Counted from the first letter of the stretch, positions 39,505 through 50,985 are shown. The stretch is 64,000 nucleotides of DNA from Patagioenas fasciata (GCF_037038585.1 NC_092520.1:61586001-61650000), one strand, 5' to 3'. A program made the numbers and translations. The notes: generated by a model not told the origin, from the sequence alone.

Positions 39505-40350
39505 GACTTTAAAAATAGATTTTATTTAGTAATTGAAAAAAACATCCATTGAACTGGATATGTGGAAATTAATATTACATTACTGAAATAGCTTATGAAA
39601 CATTTTTTGAGATAAAACTGACAGTTTAAGTGTAAAAGCCTAGCTCTGTCGCACTTCATGGTTTAACTGTAATGAGCACAGGAAGTCATTACTGTTTTTA
39701 AGTAATTGATTTGTATTTTACAGATATATAGGTCATTATTAATTCATTAGCACCTCAATCAGAAGTTTAGGTTCTCCTTTACAATGGTTATTTATACAAA
39801 GAAACATGATATCAATGCAATACCCTAAAACCAAAGTGCTACTGCGGCTTGTGGGGCTCTGCTAAAAGCAATGTAAACAAATTAAAATAGTACAGCTAAA
39901 TTTTATAAATTAATGAATCCTGTAGCATACGGAATATACACAAAATTCTACAAAAACATGAATGTGATTATAAAGTAATAAATATGTTAAATAGTAGAAT
40001 CTCCATAAAATAGTAAATTATTGTCTCCATTTTGAACAACAGAGGCAAGCACCATTAATAGCTAGAAATTCTCTTACGTAAAACATTAGATCTCTCCTGA
40101 GACCTGTTTGAGAAGTAAAAGGCTTTCATTACTTATCTGGTGATGTTTTTTTCTCCTCCAAATAGCTTAGCATCTTCTTCCTTCCACAACAGTGTAACTA
40201 AAAGCCTTCCTCTAATTTTAACAATAGGTTGTTTCTCTTTAGCCAGAGACAGCTTTAAATAGGCATGAACACACAACTTAAGGCAACCTCATAATATCAA
40301 AATTCAGTCATACCAACAAGAATGCTTTCACTCCAAGCTTAAAAACTACT
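39505..40350 (-). other. LIG4: Inferred LIG4 3' UTR
   Basis: AT-rich sequence between the LIG4 stop codon and the AATAAA/U-rich pair near 39521. It holds no convincing reading frame or repeat. Its extent rests only on the poly(A) signal and was not confirmed with transcripts. Confidence 0.55.
39521..39526 (-). terminator. LIG4: LIG4 poly(A) signal
   Basis: AATAAA on the minus strand lies 825 bases beyond the LIG4 stop codon. Immediately downstream in the transcript direction there is a run of about 20 T residues (A-run 39480-39498 on the plus strand), which fits the U-rich downstream element of a cleavage site. The inferred 3' UTR is therefore about 40350 down to about 39505. No better AATAAA was noticed between the stop and this site. 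Confidence 0.65.
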
Positions 40351-43089
40351 TTAGATTAAGTACTGATTTTCATTCTTTAGGACTCCTTCCTCCACTGACT
40401 CAGTTACCCACAGCTCAGATACAATTTTAAATTTTATCCCAAATGTTCTTCTGAGTGATTTCATCTCTTTTACCCGGGAATGATCATCTCCTACAACAAC
40501 ATGGGAGATGCCCTCTTCAAGGTGAGAGACTACTATTGCACCATAAAAACGGAGCTCCAAAGCTCTAATTGACAGTGTCGTTCCATGGATTTTGGTTCTG
40601 GGCTCATTAACAACAGCATAACAGTCCACATAAATAGTGTTTCCTCTGAATATACTGAGCCGACAGCTGTTCCACGAATAACGTTCTTCTAACTCTGCGA
40701 TCATGTCCGAAGGCATCACCTTATTGTCTTTCATTCTTGAGAACACTTCCTTGAGTTGTGCAACATCTGTGTCTGCCGTGTAGCTGTCCCCGTAACAATC
40801 ATACTCACGAGCAAAATGTTCTTTGGTGTCAGGAGACATGTGAATCATAAAGGCTGGCTGCCAAGGCACCAGCATTTTGGTTTGAAAACATTGAAGGAGC
40901 CACTCTGCCCTCACCACATCGTATTTGTTGGAAGCAATGATGTTTTTCACTCTGACATTCTCAGCTCCTACAATGACACAGTAAGTCTCCGGCCCTGGGT
41001 TCTGTACAATGCTGCCACCACATTCGGCTATCCTGCTTTCCAGTTCAGACTTTGTGTATTTTCCCATTCCTGTCATAACACAAAACTCAACATCTTCAAA
41101 CATATTTGAAACCTTGCTTACATTAGAAAGATCAGGAGCTTTGAACTGCTCAGCTATTCCAATTATCTTCCTCACCTTTGATACAGTTTTCCTTTTTTTC
41201 TCTTGTGGCTCATCATACTCCTCTATATGAAGGTGTTTAGATGCCAGTTTCCCTTCTGCTTTGCTTCTGAGATCTTCTAACATGGCTGAAGTCATGCACT
41301 CATACCATTTTTTGTCCTCTCTTATCTTCTCAATTCGGGGGAATCTCAAAGTACAGTCCGTTTTGTACATATCACTGTTAACAATCTCGGCTGCCTTGAT
41401 CTGAACTATGACAGAGTTGCAAGGTTCAATGTACATTTCAGGTTTTTCAGTTCCACACAAAATATTACCAGGAGGGTCCCTCCTATGGTAGGGCTTCCAG
41501 TGTTTAGCCAGTTTCAAACCTAGATCGTATAATTCCTTCATAGTATAGCCAGAGCCAACACGACAAATAGAGTGGAAAATGGTAGGTTTTTCATTTGGAG
41601 GAGGCGTCTCTGCAATAGCACACAGAAAATGAGACATCATTCCACCACGAGAGCCTTTCCCCCAGTAACCACCAACAATTAAAAGGTCTAGTTCATCCAT
41701 CAGCCCATTAACGTATTCTGGCTTGATTTTTAACCAGCCTTCCCCACGTTTGTCAGGTTTGTAGGTGGACATGGGATCTTTCACCATAATCCCCTCCTCT
41801 CTCTTATCTATTGCTTCATTTAAAGCATCAATTACTTCTTTTCTTGTTCTGGCACTTTTTTTGTGTACAACATGTATCCTGCCTGTTAGGGGAGTAAATA
41901 CGCTACTTAAGATTTCATATCTTTTGGTCAGTATTTCATGAGCCAACTTCTGATCGTTAACCATCAATACGTCAAACACACAGAAGCAGGTCTGCAGGTC
42001 AGAATCCTCCACCATTCTTTTTATGTCAAATCTGTTTCCTTTTTGCATAAAGGTTTGCGTCTCAGGATTGTAAGCCATCATTTCACCATCAAGAATGCAG
42101 TTTTGTATATTGCCCTTAAATACATTATGAATAAATGGTGTTAATGAACCATCAAGGGGGGAAGCGCCAAACTGCTGAGTATAGTCAAACCCATTTCGGG
42201 AAAAATATTTATACACATCTCCATCTTTGTGCAGCTGCATACGTTCACCATCCAGCTTAGTTTCTATGTAGAATATCTGGTTATTCATTTGTTTCTCAAT
42301 TTGCTGGACATCAGCAATAGCAGCAAGCATTGGTTTAAAGGCAGAAAATAACGTGATAGAAACATCACTAAGAGAGACAGAGGGATCATGCAGTTGCCTG
42401 CAAACTTTTTCCAAATCAGTTGTGACATTGTGTAATTCAAGAGCATCAGGATGAAAAATTGAAAATATAGTTTGTTGACTAATACCAAGCTTCAGATCCT
42501 TTATGATCATTCGGATAAGCCATTTTTGTTCCAGTGCTGTGCTCTGGGTAATTAACTGAAGAAGACTTTTCTTTAACAGTCCCTTGTTTTTAGCAACATT
42601 GTTATTAGCTATTGCATCTAAGTGTTCATTGACTTGTTCTATTGTCAATCTGCCTTGTTTTGGGCTCCTAGGTTTTAACACAAAGTATGCAATCATTGCA
42701 AAATCTCCAGCATCTCCACGTGAACCAGCAGGTGTCCTGTAATTTAAAAGCTTTGCAGCATCTTTTCCATCTCTTGGTAAATTAAGCAGCTCAATATACA
42801 ATTTTGCAAGCATCGTTTCTTTAATTCCATATGCCATCCTTTCTCTTTCCAGCTGTGGAAGAATAAGTCGCATTGCTGGATAAAAAGAATCTGTGACATC
42901 TTTCTCTTTTTGATGAAGAGCATCATGGAACTTTCTCCAGGAATCCAGGAAATCCTTGAAGTACTTGGTTTTATCCGGACGAGATTTACACTTCTGTATT
43001 CGCTCCAGAGTAGAACACAGATCTGCAAAAGGCACACGAGAGGCCACTGTCTTTTTAGGAGAAGGCTGCAATGCAGGTGTGGAAGCCAT
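40351..43089 (-). CDS. LIG4: DNA ligase IV (ATP-dependent, non-homologous end joining)
   Basis: The 912-residue protein encoded here (human LIG4 is 911) is an ATP-dependent DNA ligase. It seals double-strand breaks in the nucleus in complex with XRCC4/XLF during non-homologous end joining and V(D)J recombination. Seen in the translation: an N-terminal DNA-binding domain (about 10-240); a nucleotidyltransferase domain with motif I TKLDGER (adenylated lysine K278), motif [10 protein letters not shown] (431-438) and motif [10 protein letters not shown] (451-459); an OB-fold with the conserved RFPR (582-585); BRCT1 (about 660-748); the XRCC4-binding linker (about 755-810); and BRCT2 to the C-terminus ENQYLI. 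All core motifs look intact. The coding region is one exon, as in other vertebrates. I chose the ATG at 43089 because the protein from [13 protein letters not shown] matches the family length, and because a strong splice acceptor lies only 16 bases upstream. A longer in-frame reading to 43185 would run through that acceptor. Confidence 0.98.
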   Translation of the reverse strand: MASTPALQPSPKKTVASRVPFADLCSTLERIQKCKSRPDKTKYFKDFLDSWRKFHDALHQKEKDVTDSFYPAMRLILPQLERERMAYGIKETMLAKLYIELLNLPRDGKDAAKLLNYRTPAGSRGDAGDFAMIAYFVLKPRSPKQGRLTIEQVNEHLDAIANNNVAKNKGLLKKSLLQLITQSTALEQKWLIRMIIKDLKLGISQQTIFSIFHPDALELHNVTTDLEKVCRQLHDPSVSLSDVSITLFSAFKPMLAAIADVQQIEKQMNNQIFYIETKLDGERMQLHKDGDVYKYFSRNGFDYTQQFGASPLDGSLTPFIHNVFKGNIQNCILDGEMMAYNPETQTFMQKGNRFDIKRMVEDSDLQTCFCVFDVLMVNDQKLAHEILTKRYEILSSVFTPLTGRIHVVHKKSARTRKEVIDALNEAIDKREEGIMVKDPMSTYKPDKRGEGWLKIKPEYVNGLMDELDLLIVGGYWGKGSRGGMMSHFLCAIAETPPPNEKPTIFHSICRVGSGYTMKELYDLGLKLAKHWKPYHRRDPPGNILCGTEKPEMYIEPCNSVIVQIKAAEIVNSDMYKTDCTLRFPRIEKIREDKKWYECMTSAMLEDLRSKAEGKLASKHLHIEEYDEPQEKKRKTVSKVRKIIGIAEQFKAPDLSNVSKVSNMFEDVEFCVMTGMGKYTKSELESRIAECGGSIVQNPGPETYCVIVGAENVRVKNIIASNKYDVVRAEWLLQCFQTKMLVPWQPAFMIHMSPDTKEHFAREYDCYGDSYTADTDVAQLKEVFSRMKDNKVMPSDMIAELEERYSWNSCRLSIFRGNTIYVDCYAVVNEPRTKIHGTTLSIRALELRFYGAIVVSHLEEGISHVVVGDDHSRVKEMKSLRRTFGIKFKIVSELWVTESVEEGVLKNENQYLI

Positions 43090-43105
43090 CAGAGTCCGTT
43101 TTTCA

Positions 43106-43127
43106 CTAAGAAGGAAAAAAAATATAT
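43106..43127 (-). other. LIG4: LIG4 splice acceptor before the coding exon
   Basis: Read on the minus strand, a run of T and C (tttttttccttcttag) ends in AG at 43107-43106, and the ATG follows 16 bases later. This is a textbook polypyrimidine tract and acceptor. It implies that the coding exon begins at 43105 and that the 5' UTR continues in one or more non-coding exons in the CpG island, as known for LIG4 in other vertebrates. The join itself is inferred; no transcript data were available. Confidence 0.75.
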
Positions 43128-43326
43128 ATACACTTGTAGAGGAAAAAAAAAAAACAACACACACCAGTATGCTGTTCTGTCTCAAAAAAATCTCTAATTA
43201 AGATTTACTGATTTTCTCAATTTTCTAATTAGGATTTAACTGTTATCTTTACTTAAAGGTCACTAACTGGTACCACAGTCCTTAGTTATGGGTGAAACTC
43301 AGCAGCCAGACTGCGATACTCTAACA

Positions 43327-43506
43327 CAGAGGTGTGAAACTCATCTTCCCCGGGGGCCACATCGGCCTCGCCGTTGCCTTTGAAGGGCCGAATGTAGTTT
43401 TAAGGCTGTATAAATGCAGGAGTAGTTATATTTACACAGTTCTAAAATTACATGCGGCCCTTCGAAGGCAACCGCGAGACTGATGAAAATTAGGCTGACA
43501 CCCCTG
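43327..43506. mobile_element. Palindromic hAT-like MITE
   Basis: A 180-bp element that is almost its own reverse complement. The left end begins CAGAGGTGTGAAACTCAT and the right end, reverse-complemented, begins CAGGGGTGTCA. Both arms carry GGTTGCCTT-like and AAGGGCCG motifs and meet at an AT-rich centre near 43415. The right arm lacks roughly a dozen bases present in the left (the CCCGGGGGCCA part). It is flanked by 8-bp duplications differing at one base, ctctaaca (43319-43326) and ctctcaca (43507-43514). An 8-bp duplication and CAG..CTG ends are typical of hAT transposons. It encodes nothing, so it is a non-autonomous copy. It sits just upstream of the LIG4 coding exon, probably in the first intron. 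Confidence 0.8.
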
Positions 43507-43917
43507 CTCTCACACAAGCATCCCCTGGATGACAGGACTGGAAGACAGGACAAGGCAGTGCCCACGCCTCCCGCTGTTCTGAGACCGTTTTCCCTCGGAG
43601 CACAGGCCGCCCCCAACACCGCCCCGCTCCCCCCCAGCTCCTGCCTCTGAGGAGACCCACCAGGCCCGCCGGGGGCTGCGTGGAAGCGCTGAGGGAGCGG
43701 GGTCCTACGCAGCCGGTGTTGCTCCCGCGGGCAGACTCCGAACTCCCACTCCGCGCCGCGACGGCGTTGCCATGGACACGGGTCGGGGGTGAACGGACAC
43801 CACCCAGGGGGCACCTTCCGCTCTGCGCCGGCCGCTCCCTCCCCGGAACGGACTAGCGGGCAGGCAGAGGGAGACAGATGGGAGGAGACGGTGGCGGAAC
43901 GGGCACCTCGAGCGGAG

Positions 43918-43923
43918 ACTTAC
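43918..43923 (-). other. LIG4: Candidate donor of a LIG4 5' non-coding exon
   Basis: GTAAGT on the minus strand, preceded by CTCCGT, lies inside the CpG island about 0.8 kb upstream of the acceptor at 43106. It is a consensus-like donor and would make an intron of about 820 bp containing the hAT-like MITE. Other weaker donors exist, so this is only the best candidate by eye. Confidence 0.35.
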
Positions 43924-44116
43924 ACGGAGACAGGGGAACCCACGGAGCCCGGGTCACACCGGCCGCCCCGGAAGGGGAGGGGCGCCCCGTTAACGCCGCT
44001 GCCCGTTGCTCCTCCCCCAGGCGCAATGGTTCCGGCCGCACGGGGAGGCCTCGGCAGTTGCCGCGGCGGCGGAGAAGCGCTGGCGGAACCCGGGGCGGCT
44101 GTGCCCAGGGAGGGAT

Positions 44117-44169
44117 AAAAAAACCCCACAAAACAAAACAAAACAAACAAACAAACAAAAAAAAAGCGG
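44117..44169 (+). repeat. A-rich (CAAAA)n/(CAAA)n tract inside the CpG island
   Basis: An abrupt run of A with regularly spaced C (aaaacaaaac, then acaaacaaac) interrupts sequence that is otherwise almost pure G+C. It is a short simple repeat. It resembles an expanded poly(A) tract or an inserted tail, but I see no retroposed body next to it. Confidence 0.8.
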
Positions 44170-44181
44170 ACGGACCCTGAT

Positions 44182-44194
44182 CCGGAAGCGGAAG
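44182..44194 (+). promoter_or_regulatory. Tandem ETS/GABP-like motif
   Basis: CCGGAAGCGGAAG contains two overlapping GGAA cores in the ETS context, the commonest motif type in TATA-less bidirectional CpG-island promoters. It lies just upstream of a possible ABHD13 exon 1 donor (GTGAGT at 44206-44211). Binding is inferred. Confidence 0.45.
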
Positions 44195-44555
44195 CCGTGG
44201 CGGGCGTGAGTTCCTGCCTGGGACGGAGCGGTGGTTGAAGTTGCGCGGCGGGGTCCGCGCTGGCCCAAGGCAGCGCCGGCGGCCGCGGCTGCGCGGGATG
44301 ATGCGGCGGGTGGGTGTCGCCTCTGCTTGGGCTGGCTGCGCCCCGCGACGGGGGGAGCTGAGGCAGGCGGCGGGCCGGTCCCGCAAGGCCGCGGCGGGGG
44401 GGTGGGAGACAGGTGTCGTCTGCGAGGGGACAGCGGAACGGGCAGGCCGGGCTGGAGTCGGCGGGGGGCGTCCGGAAGGTTTGGCATTGATTCGGTTTTG
44501 GGGTCTCGCCGTGACTTGAACGCGGTTCTTCCCTGGGCGGGAGCGGCTGGCGGGC

Positions 44556-44611
44556 GGGTGCTGTCCCGTGGGTGCTGTCCCGTGGGTGCTGTCCCGTGGG
44601 TGCTGTCCCGT
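44556..44611 (+). repeat. 14-bp minisatellite, 4 perfect copies
   Basis: The unit gggtgctgtcccgt is repeated four times head to tail without mismatch, then degenerates (gggcgtcc). It sits at the ABHD13 side of the CpG island, probably in the beginning of intron 1. Confidence 0.9.
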
Positions 44612-46731
44612 GGGCGTCCGTGGCTCCGGCGCCTGCCGTGCGGGACGTGTCTCCCGAGGGACTGCTGCCTTGACAGCGCCGGTAAAAGTTCCTTCGGGTG
44701 CCTTACTGCGAGGTCCCGGGAGAGCTGTTGCATCCTCGTAGCAAGATCTTGCTCTAGTGTTTCGTTTGTTTGTGTTGCCATATGGAACAGGGCTTACAAA
44801 TGAGGATGCCCGGTGAACGTGGGGCAGATGATAAACTTTAATGTTGCTTAATGTGCCAAATGAATATCTTGAAAATGGTGAGCAGGACGTTTCCTTTAGG
44901 TAAAAAAGGAAATAAAAGACTTGTCACTAGAAAGCTAAGGCTCTAATATGATAACTGTCCTTGGTTTGTTGTTGTTTTCGTTTATTTGTTTTGTTTTTAC
45001 ACAGTACTATTGTAATTCCATATATGCTTGTAGGGTTCATTAATATATGTCAGCTGGGAGGGGAACGAGAAGAGTTAAGGGGAAAACACTTTCACTTTCG
45101 GTTACGAATACATACCACTTGATGCAGAGCTGTGGAAGTTTGTTGTTTGAAATAAATAGGAGAGGTGCCTCGCTGACTTTAAAAGCCAGAGCTCTTAAAT
45201 GCCTGACATTCAGCTGTTCTTACTCTGCTTTTTCCTGGTCAGAAGTAGCTACTTTACTGTTTTAACTTTTGTTGTTGTTGTTTTAAAAAACATTTATTTA
45301 TCTAAGTATTTATCTAAGTTTTTAGCACTACGAAAGTGTATTTATCCTTTTCTTACTGAACTTGTAGGTTTTCTTCCAGTTTAGTTCCCTCTCTGAAACT
45401 AATTTTAGACAGTCGAGAACTTAGTGTTTCTACTTATAGAAGTCTTCTGAAGAAATAAGAATAAATGTAACACTTGTCTGTGTCTGGGGGAGGTGGAGTA
45501 TATCGGAAGGAAGTGCAGCAAAGATAAACTGATGTCCTCAGATATTTCCCTTTTTTCTTAAGAATTACCTCATTTTGTTTGTTTGTTCAATTTGAAACCG
45601 TGAAATCTGAAGGGCTGCCATAAGTCTTAAAACTAACTTTGCTTTTTTAAGCTCTTTAATGAGAAAGAAGCCATTAAACACCTGAGTGCTCTTCTTAATA
45701 CTGACTTTAAGGCTACTCATACACTAAAAGCTAGCTTTAATGAGGCAATGTAAATCTATTACAACTTAGTAATTATGCACTATGTATGTTTTATACTGAG
45801 TGCTGTACATATAAAACACAAGACATTTTGAGGTGATTTTTGAACTTCAGGATGTTTTCAGGTTTATAAGATGTTTTGAAGAAAAGCTAAGCTTGATAGG
45901 AGGAGTATGAACATGATATGCACGGTTCCGTTAGTAAAGCAGATTTAACTTCTACGGCTATTGGCTTCAAATAACTCTAGACAAACAGTAATTATGTGTG
46001 TAATTCAGAAGCAATTTTACTCAAAGTTCATAAATGGAACTGTAGTTCAGGCAGAGATGAACCCTGGGAACTCATCAGATCCAATGGTAAACATTTTGTA
46101 ATGTGGTTATTGTGTAAAAATAGCACCTTTTAATATTAAGAACATAGACAAAGACAAATAATTCAACAGCATTTGTGGCAAATACAAGAGTAATTTCAGT
46201 TAACGTTCAAAATGTATGAAAAAATTTTGCCAAGTACATTAAGTCTGCACTTAAGCTTTTATGATCTACAGTTGATAATGGCATTAATCATTTAAGAATA
46301 GCATTAAGGCAGAGCAGAATATTATTCAAGCCTCTTGATCATAAAGACTTTATTTTTTCCTTTAGAATTTTATTATGAGTGATTTTTATTTTTCATTAGC
46401 TACTTAATTATGGGATTTGTAGCTGATAGAACACAGAGATCTGCAATAATTCCTGGACTGTGGATTCAGCAGTGGAGATGTATAGATACAGATCTGTGTG
46501 TTTCTATCCCTTCTCTTTGGCATAAAATTGAAGCTCATCACTTCCAAATTGCATTTCTGTTTTGAGAGACAATCCAGTTCTGTGACTGTGTTAGCTGAAC
46601 TGGTCTTTATTGGCCTATAAGCCAAAAGCACAGTTGAATTGGGCCGCATTCTTTTGTGTTAATGGTTTCCATGATAGAACTTTGTATTTAAATATTGTCT
46701 TCTACTTGTCTCTTTAACTATGCAATCATAA

Positions 46732-46806
46732 AAACCAAAACAACAAAAATAAAAACAAACAACAAAACAAAAAATGTACACCCCCCCAAAAAACCACACA
46801 CATCAC
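46732..46806 (+). repeat. A/C-rich low-complexity tract
   Basis: Runs of AAAAC, AACA and CCCCCCC without T over most of 75 bases, in the inferred ABHD13 intron. Confidence 0.75.
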
Positions 46807-48830
46807 CTTGTAGGAACCACCTGAATTCACAAAGGCTAGCCTTTCTAATGCAGCATTATCAGAGGGACAGTAGGAAATGTGAAGGAGAAAAATGCTAGAG
46901 GAAAGAGCTCTGATCATATTTGGGACTGAAAAAACCATCATCTTCGAGGAGAGAGCAGCGGAGCCCAGTTTATATAGTCTGGAGAAACTGAAGGTGGGTT
47001 ACATATTTGGAGGTTAAAAAACATTAAACTAGAAGTAATAAATTTAAGTTAGTCTTCCTTCCTTTTAAGTATTAGTATATACTTTCTGGCAATGAGAGTA
47101 GCTAAGAACAAGAGCAGCTTGTGTAGGAATTTTCATTAATATGAGAGTTACCTAGGGAAACATCTACCAGATAGAACTGGATGGGTCTGCTCTTGATGAC
47201 TGTATACTTGTCATAACCATTGACTTCATGACAAGTTTAAAGAACAAAAAAAATGTCCCTTCTGCTTGTTTTCATAGTCTGTAACTTAGTTTAAATAATG
47301 ATCGGTTATAAAATACTGTTGCTGTATATGCTGTAAAATGGGATGTGCCTTCCTGTTACAGGAAAGCCTTGTCATTGGCAGAAGTTATGACAATTACTTT
47401 AAATGTAGTGCTGGAATATAATGTTCGTTCAAAAACAAGAGTGTTTTTTTTAGTGAAGTAAGAATTATTTCTAAGCGGTTAATGTTTTATCTGGGAGATC
47501 TGAAAAGGAAATCTGTAGAGAAACTTATTTCTCTGGCTGTAATAGAAGACTTTCCTCTGGCCAACTTGCTCACTTTGGTTGCAGCATCTCCATCTGTAAT
47601 ACAAGGGTGATGTTTCATGCCACTTCTGTGTAGAGCTGTGATACTTCTAACAGTAGAAGGCAGTATAACAGAGGTAATCCTGCTAAACAGTCATCTGTTA
47701 AAAAAAATCTTAACTAGGAATATTTGCATGTGACAGAAATTGATTAAAATGCTGTCTTTTAGAATACATAAAAGAGTGCACACTTCTTTCTTTAACTGGG
47801 CTGTCAGGCAGTTATGGAGCAAGTCAGTAAGTGGTTCTGGTAGTCTAGTACTGAAGTAGGCTTGTTTAGAGGGGCTTGTCAAGGTGGTGGGTTCATGCTG
47901 TTTCTCAGTTGAACAACTCGAAGTCTAAATACATCCTTCTCCCTTTGCTTCCTTGTTCCCCCCTTTTTCTTGATTGACCTGGCATCATATTAGTCACAAA
48001 AGTTAGAGATACAGGAGAATCAAAACATGTGCTCTTCATAATTGAACATAAAGTGTTTGCATCATAAGATGCTATATTGTAAACTGTTTGAAAGGTTTAT
48101 AGCTTCCTATCCAGCACAACAGTAGTGGAGAGTAAAGACCTAGAAGAGATGTAATTTTTTGTTTGTTTGTGTGTGTATGTAATTTTGCAGTATGCTGAGC
48201 AGTCTCAAATCTCATGCACTTCAAAAAGTGTTAACAAACACTTTATATCTCACTGAAAATTAGTATATCGGCTTACTTTTTTTATCTATGTCCTTTACCT
48301 GGAAATTTGGTTCTGCTTGTGTCATCTTGTACTGTTCAGATCAAACAAGGTAATGCTTGGAAGGCCTGCTGCTTTGGACTCCATAGAAAGCATAGTTTGT
48401 AGTTTTATTGAGAATGAGCTTATATTGACTTTGTTTAGAGTCTCTTCTAGGCCTGTGTGCTTGTTTGAGAAACCATCATTTTCCTTTCTAGTGATCTCTC
48501 AGTTGGTACTGAAAGGAGGCAGGGAAGAACCTGGGGGAAACTTATATTTTAGTTCTCTAGCTAACAAACCATGCAGTAAGATGTGAAATAGACATGGTCT
48601 GATTCAAGCCTGGAAATGGACAGAACTAGAAGTTTCACGCAGCTGGGAAGAAAAGTATGATAGTCATGTAGTTGTTTATTAGTACAGAGTAGTCAGCTTT
48701 ACTTAAACATGTAGGTGAGTATGAAACATTTGTGGCTGTATAGTTTGGTCTTCCTGATAACTAGCAGATGCTGAGTTTTATTTGTAGGATGCATTAGTTT
48801 TGCAATTCCAGTACCAGGTTTTATATATAC

Positions 48831-48876
<46 letters not shown>

Positions 48877-48877
48877 G
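48831..48877 (+). repeat. Compound (CT)n(AT)n microsatellite
   Basis: About 13 CT units switch directly into about 10 AT units in the inferred ABHD13 intron. A likely length-polymorphic locus. Confidence 0.95.
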
Positions 48878-50964
48878 TGAAGTAATCACACAGCAACAGT
48901 GTCTCACTAGTATAGCATTTTGATCATACTGTCCTACTGAAATGAAAGTAGAAGCAGTGCAAAAATGAAACTAACATGGCTTAGAAAATCAGCTGTATCT
49001 GTCTTCGAAGAGCAATCTTTAGTGTATATGGGATAGTTATCTGCAAACTTAATCACCTTAAGTAAGATTTTTATTACTTCCTTAGTTTTTAGTCGTTGTT
49101 TTTAATGATGGGTCTCTTACTCTTTTGTGAATGTCTTGGTGAGGAAGTGTCTTTGGAGTCTCTCTTGTTTCATAAGAAAGTCAGCAAAAGTTTGAACAGC
49201 ATAGATAAGGAAAGTGCTTTTACTGTGTCATTGTCAGTGCTCTTATAGTCTTAAACTGTAATGCAGGATATGTTTGTCAACTTAATTAGGAAGTTCTCTT
49301 ACAAATTAAGGTATCTACTTTGTGTCTCCTAATTACTGCAACTTATTTACTGGAGAAATGGATCACAATAATTAATTTTTCATATAGACAATATTTGTGC
49401 ATACTTTGATGTGGGTATTGAATACGAGCTCATAAATAATATAAGAGAACCGACTTGGGATAAGTGCTCTCTAAACTGCTTTATAGTTTGCCAGTTTTAC
49501 ATGTTTGGAGTAGATACACTATATAAAATCTTAATTTCATGTTGCCTTTGGTTAATATGTGAATCTTAAGATATAACAGATTTATTTTTATTTCTTATTT
49601 ATATCTAGTTGTTGCATAAAATGATTACAGGTGGCAGTTTTTCCTGATCATATTGGGAGCTTATCGAACTGTGGCTGCAGAGGTCACCTTTTATCACTTG
49701 AACCTACTAAGGTGACTGGTGCAGTTGCAGCCCTTTCCAGCAGTACTAGGACATACAGTTTATTTCAGTGTGGATCCTGTGACTTAACTGAATGCTTGGA
49801 TGCATCTCTCTGTGTCCAACTCCTTTGGAGTTAATTCAGCCTCTTGCTGCACTACAGCATAACTTTGTGTCTAAACTGTAATTATTATCTGCTACCTAAT
49901 TTACAGTGTTTGTAAACAAGTGCACTCCTGTTGTCCCTCCCAGGCAGGTTAATCAACTTAGTGGCAACCGGCTGGTTACTGTAGTTCTGATGTAGGTGTT
50001 GAAGGTTTTGCCTACTTCCTTATTACTCTAGAACCCAGCAGTGAATAATGGGAGAGGTTCTGTTTATGCTGGGAGACATAACTGTCTTAGGGTTGGAAAG
50101 AAGATTTAATCTATTATCATTACCATCACTCTCCTAATTTTATGGTGTGTGTATGTTTTTGTCATGAGTCTGTTTTCATGTCTGTACTTTCCAGCAGTTG
50201 TGATTTTCATTGATCAGAGAATAATGTAGCTAGCTGACCATTTTCAGTGCTCTTGTATGATGATATGATCTTTCATTCAGCCAAAGACTTAATACAGATT
50301 ACTGCTCTGATAGTGGAAATCTATCATTATAAATCAGAACCAATGCAGATATAGCAAAACAGCTGTCATAAATGTAACGACAATGTGGAATCTTACTATA
50401 GAGGAGTCTCTTCTGACCTTGTTGCTTTGTAACCACAGTTGATCAAGACTCTGAAAGACAGCTACTAAACAATAGCAGGCCCTGTGTGCATTTTGAGCAG
50501 CTGCTGGTTGCAGAGCAAAGTTCATAGGCTTGTTGGGTGCTCCTCTTGGACTTAGTCGGTAGCAACTTGGAAATAAGGACTATATTTGTTTGTGTTCACC
50601 GGATTCTAGAATTACTTATATGAGAACCTTTGACAAACTTGTGATATGGTCTGTATGGTTGTTCTCTTGGTCGATAGGGAAGACTGAGGGAAAATATAAG
50701 TTATTATGGTCACAGTCAAACAAATTTCTGGTGCTGCTGATGGACCTTGCCAGCTGAAATAATGAGATTTTGAAGAGTTCAAAAGCCTTTTGCTTATGAT
50801 TGTTTTTCTGCTTGCTTTATAGAGTTGAATGGTTTCCAAAAATTCAAACAGAGTTTGCCACCAAGTTTGGTATTTATTCTTTGATGTATTGACTTGCCAT
50901 TAATCTTCTGCATGTATAAATGCTTAAATCACTTCCTTTTTCTTTCCCCTATATTTATATATGT

Positions 50965-50985
50965 ATGTTTGGGATTTTTTTACAG
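50965..50985 (+). other. ABHD13: ABHD13 splice acceptor
   Basis: A T-rich tract (gggattttttttacag) ends in AG at 50985, 35 bases before the ABHD13 ATG. No upstream ATG lies between the acceptor and the start codon. The in-frame open reading that continues upstream to 50961 crosses this acceptor and is therefore probably intronic. Confidence 0.75.

Larger units (their letters stand above)
43560..44620. promoter_or_regulatory. CpG-island bidirectional promoter, LIG4 / ABHD13
   Basis: About 1 kb that is strongly GC- and CpG-rich, in sharp contrast with the AT-rich sequence on either side. It lies between the 5' ends of LIG4 (minus) and ABHD13 (plus). A shared head-to-head arrangement of these two genes is known in mammals. 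ETS-like CCGGAAG motifs are visible at 43968-43974 and 44182-44194, and CTTCCG (ETS on the minus strand) at 43815-43820. I see no convincing TATA box. The start sites are not fixed by the sequence. Long open frames here on both strands result from the low density of stop codons in GC-rich DNA, not from genes. Confidence 0.75.
44620..50985 (+). other. ABHD13: Inferred ABHD13 first intron
   Basis: About 6.4 kb between the CpG island and the splice acceptor of the ABHD13 coding exon. AT-rich, with no convincing coding exon. It holds a (GTT)n tract near 45269-45282, an A/C-rich low-complexity stretch at 46732-46806 and a compound (CT)n(AT)n microsatellite at 48831-48877. Candidate donors for exon 1 include GTGAGT at 44206 and GTGAGC at 44879; neither can be chosen from sequence alone. 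Confidence 0.5.

Noticed and set aside
40351..43089. LIG4 as a processed retrocopy because it has no introns in its coding region
   Set aside because: A single coding exon is normal for vertebrate LIG4. A good 5' splice acceptor, CpG-island promoter and the conserved ABHD13 neighbour show that it is the native locus.
44556..44611. CRISPR-like array
   Set aside because: The 14-bp units are directly adjacent without spacers; this is a minisatellite in a vertebrate promoter.
43341..44803. Several long open frames on both strands in the CpG island (up to 263 codons)
   Set aside because: They overlap each other on opposite strands, have proline/arginine/glycine-rich composition expected of GC-rich DNA and match no known family. 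They are explained by the promoter island.
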